DNA of 64,000 bases from Paenibacillus eucommiae (GCF_017874215.1 NZ_JAGGLB010000029.1:62001-126000); one strand, 5' to 3'; counted from the stretch's first letter, positions 52,723 to 62,350 are shown. Notes: generated by a model from the sequence alone, not told the origin. Numbers and translations: made by a program.

Positions 52723-54041
52723 CGCAAAATGTTTTTATAGACTTCAATAGCCGCAGCTCTTGAAGTCTTGAGATCAACGATGGCATTCTTCTGGGGTAGA
52801 TGAACTTCTTTTTCACTGGCGGTCTTTAATTGCGGGAGCCATTTGCGAATATATTGACCAGTGGGATCGTGAGTCTGTGATTGGGTAACAGGGTTCATGA
52901 TCCGAAAGTAAGGAGCCGCATCGAAGCCCATGGAAGAGCTCCAAAGCCATCCGCCACGATTCAGGGTATTGTCATAGTCACTTAGCTTGTAGCGAAAATA
53001 TTGCTCGCCGAGTGTGAACGGACATAGCAAGTTTTTGGTGAGGAACATGGCCGTGATCATCCGGAGTCTATTGGGCATATGCCCTGTTTCGTTAAGTTCG
53101 GTCATGGCGGCATCGATCACAGGTATCCCCGTTTCCCCTTTGTACCAGCTTGTGAAATGACGATCGTTCAGGGAAGTAAGGTCGTAGAGCTTTTCATAAG
53201 TAAAGAAGTCCTTACTGTAGACGGATTGATATAAATAGAAATCACGCCATGCCAGCTGTCTGATCCAAGGAGCCGCATGCTCTCTTAAGAGCAGAGCTTC
53301 ATACACACTGCGAATGGAAATCGCACCAAGGTTTATGGATTTGCTGAGTGAGCTGGTTCCCTCAACCGCATATTGGTCCCTTGTTTGCACATAGGCGGGC
53401 AGCTGCTGCTCAAGAAATTGCTGAAGTACCTGGTAAGGTTCCGCCGCAGGTGTGTAAGCTTTTAAATCGAAAGGGAGTGGAAAGCTTTCCAGAATGCCTG
53501 CATCAAGCTCCACGGTTTTTAGGTCGGCTAAGGTAACAGCAGAGGGCGGGCGATAATAGCTTTGCAGGTACTCATTCCATTTTCGATAAAAAGGGGTATA
53601 TACCTTGTAGGGCTCTGTTCTCCCGGAGTAGCGATGGTAATCAGCGAGATCTGCCAAGGTGTGATCAATAAAAGTTGTAAGCTTGACATTGTACTGGGCC
53701 GCAATTTCCTTGATCTTGCGATCCCGATGAATGGCATATGGAGTAAAATCCTGCTGGTATATGATTTCCTGGATAGCGAGAGCTTGTAAGGTACGGTCTA
53801 TTACAGCAGCAGGTTCACCGTAAATGACATGCAATCTTTTCCCAGCGGCTATATAAAGCTCTTGAAGACGAGTAACGTGTTGTAGAAAGTTAATACCGCT
53901 GTGGGCTTCATGCCGCTTGTTCTTCAGCAGAAAGGGGTCCAGAATAAGGAGGTGGAGGCTGGGCATATTTGTTGAATATATATAGTCAAATGCAGATAAA
54001 TCCTCAATCCGCAAATCCTTGCGATGAATAAAGAGCAGCAT
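52719..54041 (-). CDS. phr: Deoxyribodipyrimidine photolyase
   Basis: The 440-residue protein repairs UV cyclobutane pyrimidine dimers with light, using FAD and a second chromophore. The N-terminal alpha/beta antenna domain (FIHRKDLRIEDLSAFDYIYS) and the C-terminal FAD domain are complete: WIRQLAWRDFYLY, GETGIPVIDAAMTELNETGH with MPNRLRMI, and YDNTLNRGGWLWSSSMGFDA. GGAGGGA precedes the ATG. Its stop overlaps the end of the ABC operon. Confidence 0.93.
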   Translation of the reverse strand: MLLFIHRKDLRIEDLSAFDYIYSTNMPSLHLLILDPFLLKNKRHEAHSGINFLQHVTRLQELYIAAGKRLHVIYGEPAAVIDRTLQALAIQEIIYQQDFTPYAIHRDRKIKEIAAQYNVKLTTFIDHTLADLADYHRYSGRTEPYKVYTPFYRKWNEYLQSYYRPPSAVTLADLKTVELDAGILESFPLPFDLKAYTPAAEPYQVLQQFLEQQLPAYVQTRDQYAVEGTSSLSKSINLGAISIRSVYEALLLREHAAPWIRQLAWRDFYLYQSVYSKDFFTYEKLYDLTSLNDRHFTSWYKGETGIPVIDAAMTELNETGHMPNRLRMITAMFLTKNLLCPFTLGEQYFRYKLSDYDNTLNRGGWLWSSSMGFDAAPYFRIMNPVTQSQTHDPTGQYIRKWLPQLKTASEKEVHLPQKNAIVDLKTSRAAAIEVYKNILR

Positions 54042-54063
54042 GAAGATTCCCTCCGAAACGAAT

Positions 54064-54106
54064 AAAAGCCTCTCACGCCGCTGACTGAAATCAGCATCAT
54101 GAGAGG
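54064..54106 (-). terminator. Terminator of the NlpC/P60 gene
   Basis: On the minus strand CCTCTCATGATGCTGA pairs with TCAGCGGCGTGAGAGG, and CTTTTATT follows. Confidence 0.75.
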
Positions 54107-54135
54107 GCGGTATTCGTGAAATTATAATTCGCTTC

Positions 54136-54606
54136 TTACTTGGATTCAGCTGTTAATCGATCATAGCTCTTATCATCCAGAATACGGCTGGCCGTTATGT
54201 AGCGCTTGGCGTAGTAGGATTCGGACAGCTTGCTCTTAATTACACCGTCATCCGTAGAGGAGTGAATGAAAACACCGTCTCCAAGATAAATACCGACGTG
54301 GGATATCCCGCTGCCACCGGTGTCAAAAAATACAAGATCCCCGGCACGAAGCTCTGACTTCGCTACCTTGTCTCCCTCTTGACTTTGTGCTTTGGAGCTG
54401 TGGGGAAGGTTGAAACCAAGTTGGTCAAATACATAGGAGGTAAAACCGGAGCAGTCGAATCCGCTTTTTGTGGTACCGGCCCATTTGTATTTAATACCAA
54501 TTAAATCCTCTGCCGTTTTTTCTAGCTTCGACTGCGCAAATGCGCTGCCGATGGCAAAACTGAAAAACAAAAATAAGCTTAATCCAAGAACAATAACCTT
54601 TTTCAA
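54136..54606 (-). CDS. Secreted NlpC/P60 peptidoglycan hydrolase
   Basis: A signal peptide (KKVIVLGLSLFLFFSFAIGS) leads to a C40 endopeptidase domain with nucleophile Cys (SGFDCSGFTSYVF) and catalytic His (GISHVGIYLGDGVFIHSS). No LysM or SH3 domain is present; at about 155 residues it is a minimal enzyme that cuts cell-wall stem peptides. The start is probably the TTG at 54606, with AAGGAG eight bases upstream. A c-di-AMP riboswitch lies immediately upstream, the usual control for such hydrolases. Confidence 0.92.
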   Translation of the reverse strand: MKKVIVLGLSLFLFFSFAIGSAFAQSKLEKTAEDLIGIKYKWAGTTKSGFDCSGFTSYVFDQLGFNLPHSSKAQSQEGDKVAKSELRAGDLVFFDTGGSGISHVGIYLGDGVFIHSSTDDGVIKSKLSESYYAKRYITASRILDDKSYDRLTAESK

Positions 54607-54621
54607 CAGCTTGACTCCTTC

Positions 54622-54762
54622 CAATGCCTACGAGGTTAGCTGAAGGGTTCGGTTGAAGGTTTCCCTATGATCCGTATATTGCGAGATCAATTCACCCAGA
54701 GTGGTTCCCCCGTTTCCCGGTATGAGCGGGAACTCGGCAAAGCGTGTGGTATTTTATTCCTA
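54622..54762 (-). promoter_or_regulatory. ydaO/yuaA-type c-di-AMP riboswitch
   Basis: On the minus strand the leader reads CGCTTTGCCGAGTTCCCGC, then CGGGGGAACCACTCTGGGTG, and CCGAACCCTTCAGCTAACCT followed by CGTAGGC just before the ribosome site. These are the conserved blocks of the c-di-AMP aptamer. It normally turns genes off when c-di-AMP is high, and commonly precedes cell-wall hydrolase genes. Confidence 0.9.
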
Positions 54763-54850
54763 GGACTAGGTATTCTAGTTATGAAACCGTATTCCTGCTT
54801 ATAACCGAACAAAAATTAAAAAAAATTAAAAAAGTTCGGAAAATAGACAC

Positions 54851-54878
54851 AAAAAAGACCTTCTCCATGGAGAAAGCC
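54851..54878 (-). terminator. Terminator of the membrane-protein gene at 54899
   Basis: On the minus strand GGCTTTCTC and GAGAAGGTC pair around CATG, and TTTTTT follows. Confidence 0.75.
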
Positions 54879-54898
54879 TCTAGAATTGAGTATTTTAG

Positions 54899-55723
54899 TT
54901 AATGAGGGAGATTTTCTTTTTCTGCATAAAGCTGAAATTGGGCAGCAATATTCCAAATCTGCATAAATATTTTTAATAAAGGATACAATTGGTAGATCAA
55001 AAGTGCTGCAAATCCTGCCCATATATAGGTAGCTGTAATCATAGTCCCGGCCAAAAGTCCCGATAGCAGCAGCATTAAAAGGGCTGTGAATACAATCAAC
55101 CAGCTGTAGCGGAGAAAAATGGGCAGGGAGGTAAGGAGCGGAACGCGGCTCGCCCGGGCAAACTGGATATACATAAAGAGCAGGCGAACCCCATAGCTGT
55201 AGCAGGCAATGCCGATCAACCAGGGCAATATGGCAGTAAGAGCGGATGGATAGGAGCCGTGAGTGGACCAAAGGGACTGAATTTTAGGAAACAGCCAAAT
55301 GACTGGGAGCATAGTTGCAGCTAATTGCAGGATATAGTAGAGCAAATAGGGAAGGGCGAGCTCACGGATTCCCTTGAAAAAGCGGTAACCGGCATGAAGC
55401 TGGTCATGTGTCAAGGAATAATAAATGCCTGCATTCAGCAGTGGGGTAAAGAGCATTCGAATGATCAGGAGAATGACCAGCCAAGAGACGTAGGAATGAA
55501 GCAGATCTGTTTTCAGCAATTGAAACTGGCCTTCCATCAGGAAGAGCTCCATGGCCGCTCTCGGTTGATTGGCATCTGGATACCGGTGCATAAGCGGCAC
55601 CAGTACGGATTGAACCAGCTTATATAGGATCATGCCCCAGACGGCTTGATAGAGGAACATCATAATAACAGCAAAGGGCTGCTGCAGAGCCATAGTAAAG
55701 CCTTTTCTGAAATAGCGAGTCAT
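54899..55723 (-). CDS. Multi-pass membrane protein of unknown function
   Basis: The 274-residue protein has about six hydrophobic segments (ALQQPFAVIMMFLYQAVWGM, SWLVILLIIRMLFTPLLNAG, WLIVFTALLMLLLSGLLAGT). It resembles the membrane domains found alone in many Paenibacillus genomes. AAGGAGG precedes the ATG at 55723; the frame opens at 55759, inside the end of the M1 peptidase gene. The two genes are probably one operon. No catalytic motif is visible. Confidence 0.78.
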   Translation of the reverse strand: MTRYFRKGFTMALQQPFAVIMMFLYQAVWGMILYKLVQSVLVPLMHRYPDANQPRAAMELFLMEGQFQLLKTDLLHSYVSWLVILLIIRMLFTPLLNAGIYYSLTHDQLHAGYRFFKGIRELALPYLLYYILQLAATMLPVIWLFPKIQSLWSTHGSYPSALTAILPWLIGIACYSYGVRLLFMYIQFARASRVPLLTSLPIFLRYSWLIVFTALLMLLLSGLLAGTMITATYIWAGFAALLIYQLYPLLKIFMQIWNIAAQFQLYAEKENLPH

Positions 55724-55748
55724 TGCAATCCTCCTTCCAGCGCATACT

Positions 55749-57740
55749 TTACCATGCAACCCAACCGATTAGAGACTTCAGCAGCTCCACACTGCCGAGG
55801 TTAAGCCGCACCTTCCATTTGGGATCCACCGTTGTCCTCATATAATTGTTGATATGCTTATTTTCCAGCACCAGGGTATAAGCCGGATCGATCTTCACCC
55901 AATCCAGCGGAACTGTGTGGGTAAGCTTGTATTCAATGCTAGCTTCCACGCCATCCCAGCTCTTATCCAGCATCGTGCCATCTGCAAAGCGGAAGTGTAT
56001 CGGCACAGTAGTCGAGGTCCCGCCCCGCCTGGATATAAATACGGTGCTCTCATATTGTTTTGTTCCGTTAAGGACCACTTGCTTCGTCCGGATAACATCA
56101 ACAGAGAAATCGACCATCATTTTCCCATACACATATTGGGTGAAAAATTCGTCCCATTTCTTTTTTGTAACTTCCTCAAGTGTATTCTGAAAGTCCTTGG
56201 TTGTAGGGTGCTTGAATTTCCAGCGCTGAAAATAAGTTCGCATCACGCGGTTCATCTGTTCGGGACCAACTTGGCGTTCAATATCTTTGAGCACCAGCTT
56301 GGCTCTGGTATACACATTGTCGGCGTATTCTCCATGATTTTTGTAATGCCAGGCATTAAGCTGCAGTGCATTGGGAGAGGTGATATAGCTGGCCTCCACC
56401 GGCAAGTTAGGGAGTACTCCAAACACCGATTCCATAACCTTGTCTTCTGCATAGGAGGTAAAGCCTTCGTCCAGCCATGCTTCCTCGAACTCATTAGAGG
56501 CTACCATTCCATACCAGAACTGATGACCGATTTCATGTACGATTACCCGCTCCAGTTCAAGATCCGGGGTTTCGTCGCCGGCTCCCCACGAGGTGATGAG
56601 CGTAGGATATTCCATGCCTCCGGCTCCATTGCCTCCTTCCGGGGGCACGACGATGGATAATGTTGAGTAGGGATAGCTGCCGTACCACTGGCTGTAGCGG
56701 GCGAGGGCTTTTTTGGCAGCGTACATGTAGCGGCTTTTTAATTCCTTGTGCTGAGGATCCAGATAAAGCTTGATTTTAACTCCCGGAATATTTGCGGTTG
56801 AATAAGGCTCTTCTACATATATAAAGTTGGGAGATGCGGACCATGCAAAATCATGTACGTCATCCGCATAGAAGTGATAGGTTTTATCCTTGCCGTTGTC
56901 AGAAGGCGGCTTGATCGGAAATCCGGTAGCAGCAACAATATAGCTGGAGGGCACTTTGATCTTGACATCGAAAATGCCAAAATCGGCATAAAACTCAGAG
57001 TTGCCATGATATTGATGCAGATTCCAGCCTTCGGCAGCCCTTCCCCGGGTTCCAGTAGGCTCGTACACAGCAACTTTGGGAAACCATTGACCTGCCATTA
57101 CGAAATCACCTACATAACCCATTCTGGCGAAAACCTCTGGAAGCTTGACGATAAATTGGGTTTTGATCGTGATTTTGTGACTTGGGTTCACTGGCTGGGG
57201 GAGAGACAGCTTGATCAGAGTCCGGTCCTCCTTGTTCCCATCGTCAGGTTGGACATACGAGATTCGCTGACTTAGATCATCATCGTCAAGCGATTTAATG
57301 GAAAGAAGCTCCATGCCGCCAAAGCTGCCCGCTGTGGCCTTGTCCTGGCGCAGCTTTCCGTCTGACTCCTGCATAAATGTCGTTTTCTTTGATGCAAACG
57401 CATTGGGATACATATGCAGATATAGCTCTTGCACGGGTTGGGTCCCCGGGTTTTTCCAGGTGATAATCTGCTCACCCTTCAGTTCTTTGGAATCTGGAAG
57501 GTATTCCACATTCATGTGGTATTCCACGATTCGATTGCTAAATACTTCATGTGTTGGAGTCACTGGAGTGTAATCTGGCTGCATGTCCTGAACGGGGGCA
57601 TACGGCTCCTCAAGAAAGACGGGTGCTGTCAGATTATCGCGCTGAGGAAGGAGCGACTGGAAGAATGACATCGTGAAGGTGATAGTCAAAAGAACGAGTA
57701 TCCACTGTACGCTGCGTTGCATTAACATTGTTTTCATCAT
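55749..57740 (-). CDS. Membrane-anchored M1-family metallopeptidase
   Basis: An N-terminal membrane helix (SVQWILVLLTITFTMSFFQS) is followed by the M1 beta domain and a thermolysin-like catalytic domain. The zinc site is complete: HEIGHQFWYG, then EAWLDEGFTSYAED 18 residues later; GAGGMEYPTLITSW corresponds to the exopeptidase GAMEN region in altered form. It is about 663 residues long. The start may be the ATG at 57740 or 57737, three to six bases after GGGGTG. It probably trims peptides outside the cell. It precedes the membrane-protein gene in the same direction. Confidence 0.9.
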   Translation of the reverse strand: MMKTMLMQRSVQWILVLLTITFTMSFFQSLLPQRDNLTAPVFLEEPYAPVQDMQPDYTPVTPTHEVFSNRIVEYHMNVEYLPDSKELKGEQIITWKNPGTQPVQELYLHMYPNAFASKKTTFMQESDGKLRQDKATAGSFGGMELLSIKSLDDDDLSQRISYVQPDDGNKEDRTLIKLSLPQPVNPSHKITIKTQFIVKLPEVFARMGYVGDFVMAGQWFPKVAVYEPTGTRGRAAEGWNLHQYHGNSEFYADFGIFDVKIKVPSSYIVAATGFPIKPPSDNGKDKTYHFYADDVHDFAWSASPNFIYVEEPYSTANIPGVKIKLYLDPQHKELKSRYMYAAKKALARYSQWYGSYPYSTLSIVVPPEGGNGAGGMEYPTLITSWGAGDETPDLELERVIVHEIGHQFWYGMVASNEFEEAWLDEGFTSYAEDKVMESVFGVLPNLPVEASYITSPNALQLNAWHYKNHGEYADNVYTRAKLVLKDIERQVGPEQMNRVMRTYFQRWKFKHPTTKDFQNTLEEVTKKKWDEFFTQYVYGKMMVDFSVDVIRTKQVVLNGTKQYESTVFISRRGGTSTTVPIHFRFADGTMLDKSWDGVEASIEYKLTHTVPLDWVKIDPAYTLVLENKHINNYMRTTVDPKWKVRLNLGSVELLKSLIGWVAW

Positions 57741-57933
57741 TTTCACCCCGTTGACAAGCATCTACAGCATGTATATGTAGGCTTGACCAAGAATATTTCC
57801 GGGAGAGGAAAAAGAAATTTGCAGCAAAGCAGAAATGACAAGACTTTTAGGTAAAGTTCTAGTAAAATATTTGTACGTAGAGCGATATAGCTACATCAAT
57901 TCCAATATTTACTTAAGTTAGGAAGGTGCCGAA

Positions 57934-58425
57934 ATGGATTCAGATAAAAAGAAGCTAGCTTTAAATATTGTCAGCTCCAAGGTTAATCATAAGGGCTTCG
58001 GCGCTGGGGCCATCGATCTGAGTAATGTGTCCAGCATCATCATCGACGGGAATGAGGCTTACCTGGATATGGGGGCGCTGCATGCCAAAAGTGAAATAGA
58101 GAAAAGAATCAAATTCTCTACTAATAAAGATGACGTGCCTAACGGGCGCCGCTGCTGGATCGTGTGGGTAGCAATTGACCGTAATGAGGAAGGCTCCTAT
58201 TATGCAGGAGTGACAGCTTGTGAAATGCTGGTGGATACGGAAGCAAGACGCGGGTGGAAGCTGCTGGCCGACCATGTTAACAAAATGGACTATGCCATGA
58301 AGCGCCGTATCGTACTGGAGGGCTTGGATGAAGCCGAGAAGGCAGCCCTTAAAAACCAATTGATCACACATAATGAAGAATGGTGGAACCGCTCGGACGA
58401 CAGCTTGAAGGCCGCTCTTTCCTAG
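57934..58425 (+). CDS. ywhD: YwhD family protein
   Basis: The 163-residue protein matches Bacillus YwhD closely in pattern: HKGFGAGAIDLSNVSSIIID, YLDMGALHAKSEIEKRIKF, NGRRCWIVWVAIDRNEEGSY, and TEARRGWKLLADHVNKMDYA. The function of the family is unknown. AGGAAGG precedes the ATG. Its neighbourhood with pbpG and speE matches the Bacillus order, which supports the call. Confidence 0.92.
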   Translation: MDSDKKKLALNIVSSKVNHKGFGAGAIDLSNVSSIIIDGNEAYLDMGALHAKSEIEKRIKFSTNKDDVPNGRRCWIVWVAIDRNEEGSYYAGVTACEMLVDTEARRGWKLLADHVNKMDYAMKRRIVLEGLDEAEKAALKNQLITHNEEWWNRSDDSLKAALS

Positions 58426-58523
58426 CAAGCTAAATTATGGAGAATATGTGTCAAACATTGTGACCCTAAACGGAACCGAGTATACTATACTCTAGTGTAT
58501 GTTACACCATATACTAGGACAGC

Positions 58524-58562
58524 AAAAAGGCAGACTAAGGCGCGCTTAGTTCTGCCTTTTTG
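58524..58562 (+). terminator. Terminator after ywhD
   Basis: AAAAAGGCAGACTAAG pairs with CTTAGTTCTGCCTTTTT around GCGC, and T's follow. Just upstream (about 58492-58517) an imperfect CTAGTGTATG/CATATACTAG palindrome is present. Confidence 0.9.
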
Positions 58563-58628
58563 TGTTGTGTTTTTACATAATCCCAGGTTTCTTTAATGGT
58601 CGATAAAAGTTATAATTAAACCATCAGG

Positions 58629-59063
58629 GAACCATGGAAATCGGGAGAAGCTAACCCTCGTGAAGACCGGATGGTGAGATGGCTGTTAATGCTTGAAGCG
58701 GCCAATCATGAGGCGATATTAGAGGAATTGGAGGACATTGCGATGAAAGAAGATCCAGTGCTGAAGGAAGCCTTTGAAAAATGGGATGAGCTAAGCCAGG
58801 ACCCCAACACAATGTTTGCCTATGAAATGAGACGTAAGCAAGTTTTCGATGAGCATGCAAAGGTACGTGAAGCAGAGATTCGGATGCAAAGAGCAGAGGC
58901 GAAGGCCTTGGCCGAAGGAACTGCTAGAGGAATGGATGAAGGCAAGGCCGAAATAATCCGGGCCATGCTGCGTAATAATTTGAAGCTTGAACAGATATCT
59001 GAAATAACAGGTTTGTCGGTAGCTGAGATTGAGAGCCTCGATAAAACATTAAGGGATAAATAA
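58629..59063 (+). pseudogene. C-terminal fragment of an Rpn-family nuclease/transposase-like protein
   Basis: The frame runs from about PWKSGEANPREDRMVRWLLM through LEELEDIAMKEDPVLKEAFE, KWDELSQDPNTMFAYEMRRK and a Glu/Ala/Arg-rich helix to AEIIRAMLRNNLKLEQISEI and the stop. This is the C-terminal half of the Rpn family, whose N-terminal half holds the PD-(D/E)XK nuclease. The nuclease half is absent, so the gene is truncated. An ATG at 58671 is in frame but has no ribosome site. Confidence 0.75.
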
Positions 59064-59106
59064 TATGCTCGAGATTAGCAAGCTCACACAGGATTTCAGG
59101 ATGATT

Positions 59107-59144
59107 AGCAAAGAACCGTCAGATATGTCTGACGGTTCTTTGCT
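59107..59144. terminator. Perfect hairpin terminator between the Rpn fragment and pbpG
   Basis: AGCAAAGAACCGTCAGA (59107-59123) pairs perfectly with TCTGACGGTTCTTTGCT (59128-59144) around a four-base loop. It can serve convergent transcripts from both sides. Confidence 0.75.
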
Positions 59145-59189
59145 GATTCGCCGCGCACACTAGAAGCAGCGGTGCTGCTAGGTCTTATG

Positions 59190-61283
59190 CTAGTCGTTCC
59201 ACCAGCGTTTCAAATCTTCCCACCATGTGCCGTTTTTACCTGTTGGAGCCAGTTCATTGGTCTTGCTCTCTTCGACCGGAGCACGTTTTTCCGTGCAGTA
59301 GGTTGTAGGTTCGGAGCCAGAAATGAAAGCTTCTATGCGCGAATTTGGGCAATCCTCGTTAGAAAGCTTGCCGCTAATAGGGTCAATGTAGACGTTGACC
59401 ACACCCTCCGGTAATTGGAACAGCTTAGGAGGTATGGCTGATAACGCCTGCTCTGTAAATTCTGCAAAGATAGGTGCTGCGAGATGGGACTCTACAGTGC
59501 TAATATTTTTATCTTTATCGTAACCTACCCATACCGCTGTGGACAGCTCAGGTGTAAATCCTACCATCCAGGCATCTGTGTTAGTCGTACCTGTTTTGCC
59601 AGCGATTGGGCGCTTAATTGTTTTTGCTACTCGACTGGCAGTGCCTCCATTCTCGAAAACACTCTCCATCAGGCTGGTCAGCACATAAGCAGGAGCGGGG
59701 TCAACGACCTTCACCAGCTGTGGCTGTGCTTGATAAAGCACATTTCCGAGCGAGTCTTCAATGCGTTCTATCGCCGTGGCTTCTGCATGGATACCTTGAT
59801 TGGCAATAACGCCGAAGGCTGAAGCCATTTCAAGCGGACTAACGGGATACGTACCAAGGGCCAAGGAAGGCAGTGGCTTCATAGAGCTTCCTGTTATGCC
59901 CATCTGGTGTGCCAATTCGATAACTTTCTCCGGACCTACATCCAAAATGGTATGGACAGCATAAATGTTGTCTGAACGGGCAATGGCACTGCGCATATCC
60001 ATAAGGTCATTCGTATATTGGTCGCCGAAATTGCTTGGCATATAGGATTGTCGGCCATTATCGTAAGTAAAAACAGTAGGTTCGCTCTTGTAGCGCGTTA
60101 CTGGCGTAAAGCCCTGCTGCAGCGCAGCCAAATACATAATCGGCTTAAAGGATGATCCCGGCTGTCTGGTATTAGACAAAACACGGTTGAACTGATTTTC
60201 CGCATATTCCTTGCCACCCACCATCGCTTTGATCGCCCCGGTTCTTGGATCTATAGCAATCAGCGCTGCTTGCAGCTCACTGTAAGGAGCCAACTGCTTA
60301 CGGACTACTTCCTCGGCAATTTTTTGCGTCTTCAAATCCAGCGTGGTATAAACCTTGATCCCGCCTTGATCGAACTGCTCCTCTGTAATGCCCAGTTGTT
60401 CTATAGCAATGGAACGGACATAATCGCGGAAATAAGGAGCGACCGCAGGCTTTTTCTTCGAGAGCGGTTGAATCACCAGCTTCTCCTTGGCTGCCTCTGA
60501 CGCTTCTTTCTGCGTGATTAAGCCGCTATCCACCATAGTCTGCAGAACAGTTTTCTGACGGTCTAGAGAGCTTTGCAGATCATAGTAAGGGGAGTAATAG
60601 CGAGGTCCCTTGGGGACTCCCGCCAAAAGGGCGCTTTCTGCCAAAGTCAGCTCACTGGCATGCTTGCCAAAAAACAGCTCAGAAGCCGTCTCGATCCCAT
60701 AGGTAGAATGACCGTAATAGATTTGATTCAAATAGCTCTCCAGAATCTGATCCTTGCTCATTTGCATTTCCAACTGAACCGCATAGAGTGTTTCTTTGAT
60801 TTTCCGCGACCAGGTTTTGTCATGGTTCAAATAAAGGTTGCGGGCGAGCTGCTGCGTAATCGTACCGGCGCCCTGCACCTTGGCCATGTGTTGAATATTG
60901 ACTATCGCGGCCCGGGCCACGCCTTTGAAATCCACGCCGAGGTGCTCGTAGAAATTCCGATCTTCAACCGAGAGCGTAGCTTTTATTAAAAAAGGGGATA
61001 TATCTTTGAGCGGTACCATTTGACGATTTTGCCCGGCGTACATGGAATCGATCCATTCGCCATGTGCATCATAGATCTGTGATGTTTGCAGCATTTTAGT
61101 AACAGGCAGTGCTTGGGCGCGAAGGTAAAGTAAGGTAAGGAGGGCACCAGCCCCGATAATTACAAAAGCAGTAATAGTAAAGGAGAGCCATTTCTTCACA
61201 CGGCGCAGAAAACGAATGGAGGGTACTTCCTCCTTGCCTTTGGATGAGCGTGACGGCGCCGGCTGCTGCTTGATATCAGACAT
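59190..61283 (-). CDS. pbpG: Class A penicillin-binding protein (PbpG/PBP1A type)
   Basis: This 697-residue bifunctional enzyme builds peptidoglycan at the outer membrane face. After one N-terminal helix (WLSFTITAFVIIGAGALLTL), the GT51 transglycosylase has VEDRNFYEHLGVDFKGVARA, with the catalytic Glu, and GAGTITQQLARNLYL. The transpeptidase domain has the Ser in QPGSSFKPIMYL, the SxN-like motif in IARSDNIYAVH and KTGTT. AAGGAGG precedes the ATG. Its position between ywhD and speE matches Bacillus pbpG. Confidence 0.93.
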   Translation of the reverse strand: MSDIKQQPAPSRSSKGKEEVPSIRFLRRVKKWLSFTITAFVIIGAGALLTLLYLRAQALPVTKMLQTSQIYDAHGEWIDSMYAGQNRQMVPLKDISPFLIKATLSVEDRNFYEHLGVDFKGVARAAIVNIQHMAKVQGAGTITQQLARNLYLNHDKTWSRKIKETLYAVQLEMQMSKDQILESYLNQIYYGHSTYGIETASELFFGKHASELTLAESALLAGVPKGPRYYSPYYDLQSSLDRQKTVLQTMVDSGLITQKEASEAAKEKLVIQPLSKKKPAVAPYFRDYVRSIAIEQLGITEEQFDQGGIKVYTTLDLKTQKIAEEVVRKQLAPYSELQAALIAIDPRTGAIKAMVGGKEYAENQFNRVLSNTRQPGSSFKPIMYLAALQQGFTPVTRYKSEPTVFTYDNGRQSYMPSNFGDQYTNDLMDMRSAIARSDNIYAVHTILDVGPEKVIELAHQMGITGSSMKPLPSLALGTYPVSPLEMASAFGVIANQGIHAEATAIERIEDSLGNVLYQAQPQLVKVVDPAPAYVLTSLMESVFENGGTASRVAKTIKRPIAGKTGTTNTDAWMVGFTPELSTAVWVGYDKDKNISTVESHLAAPIFAEFTEQALSAIPPKLFQLPEGVVNVYIDPISGKLSNEDCPNSRIEAFISGSEPTTYCTEKRAPVEESKTNELAPTGKNGTWWEDLKRWWND

Positions 61284-61408
61284 AGCTAAACCTCCTTTCT
61301 ATATAAAGCTCCTACTCTCCAGTATGGAAAAGGTTAGGAGTTGCTATTCATCGGAAGCGGGCAAAATATAATTTTTTTTTAAATTACCCGCAAAAGAGCT
61401 GATGATTC

Positions 61409-61436
61409 TTGCATTTTGGGGGTAATCTACTATAAT
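61409..61436 (+). promoter_or_regulatory. Likely sigma-A promoter of speE
   Basis: TTGCAT (61409-61414) and TATAAT (61431-61436) are 16 bases apart, about 50 bases before the speE start. Confidence 0.65.
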
Positions 61437-61486
61437 ACAGGTAGTCATGCAGTTAATGCATATCAAGAACGAAAAGAGGGATGAAG

Positions 61487-62314
61487 ATGGAATTATGGTA
61501 CACAGAAAAGCAAACCGAGAGCTTCGGTATAACCGCTAAAATTAAAGAAACCTTTGTGAGAGAGCAGACCGATTTTCAAGATCTCGCTATGATCGATACA
61601 GTGGAATGGGGCCCGATGCTGGTTCTAGATGGCATGGTAATGACAACAGTCAGAGATGAATTTGTATATCACGAAATGGTAGCACATCCTGCGCTTGTTA
61701 CTCATCCGAACCCCCGTCATGTGCTTGTAGTTGGCGGAGGAGACGGTGGTGTGATCCGCGAGGTGCTGAAGCATCCTCAGGTAGAGAAAGCAGTATTGGT
61801 AGAAATCGACGGCAAGGTGATCGAATACTCGAAGAAATACCTTCCGGAAATCGCAGGAGAGCTTGATAATCCGCGTGTGCAGGTGATTGTGAATGATGGC
61901 TATATGCATATCCACGACCACAAAAACACCTACGACGTTATCATGGTTGATTCCACTGAGCCCGTAGGTCCAGCAGTTGAGCTCTTTTCCAAAGGCTTCT
62001 ACCAAGGCATTTATGATGCGCTAAAAGAGGACGGGATTTTCGTAGCGCAAACTGATAATCCTTGGTTTAAAGCGGACCTGATCCAAACGGTAAACCGTGA
62101 TGTAAAAGAAATCTTCCCGATCGTGCGTGTATATTGCGCGAACATCCCTACTTATCCAAGCGGTCTCTGGACCTTTACCTTGGGTAGTAAAGTGCATGAC
62201 CCTCTACAGGTGGAGGAAGCTTCAATTCCTGAATTTCCAACCAAATACTACACACCACGCTTGCATAAAGCGGCATTCGCACTGCCTAAATTTGTCGAAG
62301 ATCTGGTGAAATAA
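61487..62314 (+). CDS. speE: Spermidine synthase
   Basis: The enzyme transfers aminopropyl from decarboxylated S-adenosylmethionine to putrescine. Family blocks are present: MELWYTEKQTESFGITAKIK, MVAHPALVTHPNPRHVLVVG, GGGDGGVIREVL (cosubstrate site), and DVIMVDSTEPVGPAVELFSK (catalytic Asp). Length about 275 residues. The second ATG, at 61487, aligns with the usual N-terminus and has AAGAGGG at good spacing; the ATG at 61481 is too close. A terminator follows. Confidence 0.95.
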   Translation: MELWYTEKQTESFGITAKIKETFVREQTDFQDLAMIDTVEWGPMLVLDGMVMTTVRDEFVYHEMVAHPALVTHPNPRHVLVVGGGDGGVIREVLKHPQVEKAVLVEIDGKVIEYSKKYLPEIAGELDNPRVQVIVNDGYMHIHDHKNTYDVIMVDSTEPVGPAVELFSKGFYQGIYDALKEDGIFVAQTDNPWFKADLIQTVNRDVKEIFPIVRVYCANIPTYPSGLWTFTLGSKVHDPLQVEEASIPEFPTKYYTPRLHKAAFALPKFVEDLVK

Positions 62315-62350
62315 AATCAGATTCAGGTTGGAAAAACCCGACCTTCTACA

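Noticed and set aside
55854..56660. 268-codon plus-strand frame
   Set aside because: Antisense to the M1 peptidase with complete zinc motif; no ribosome site.
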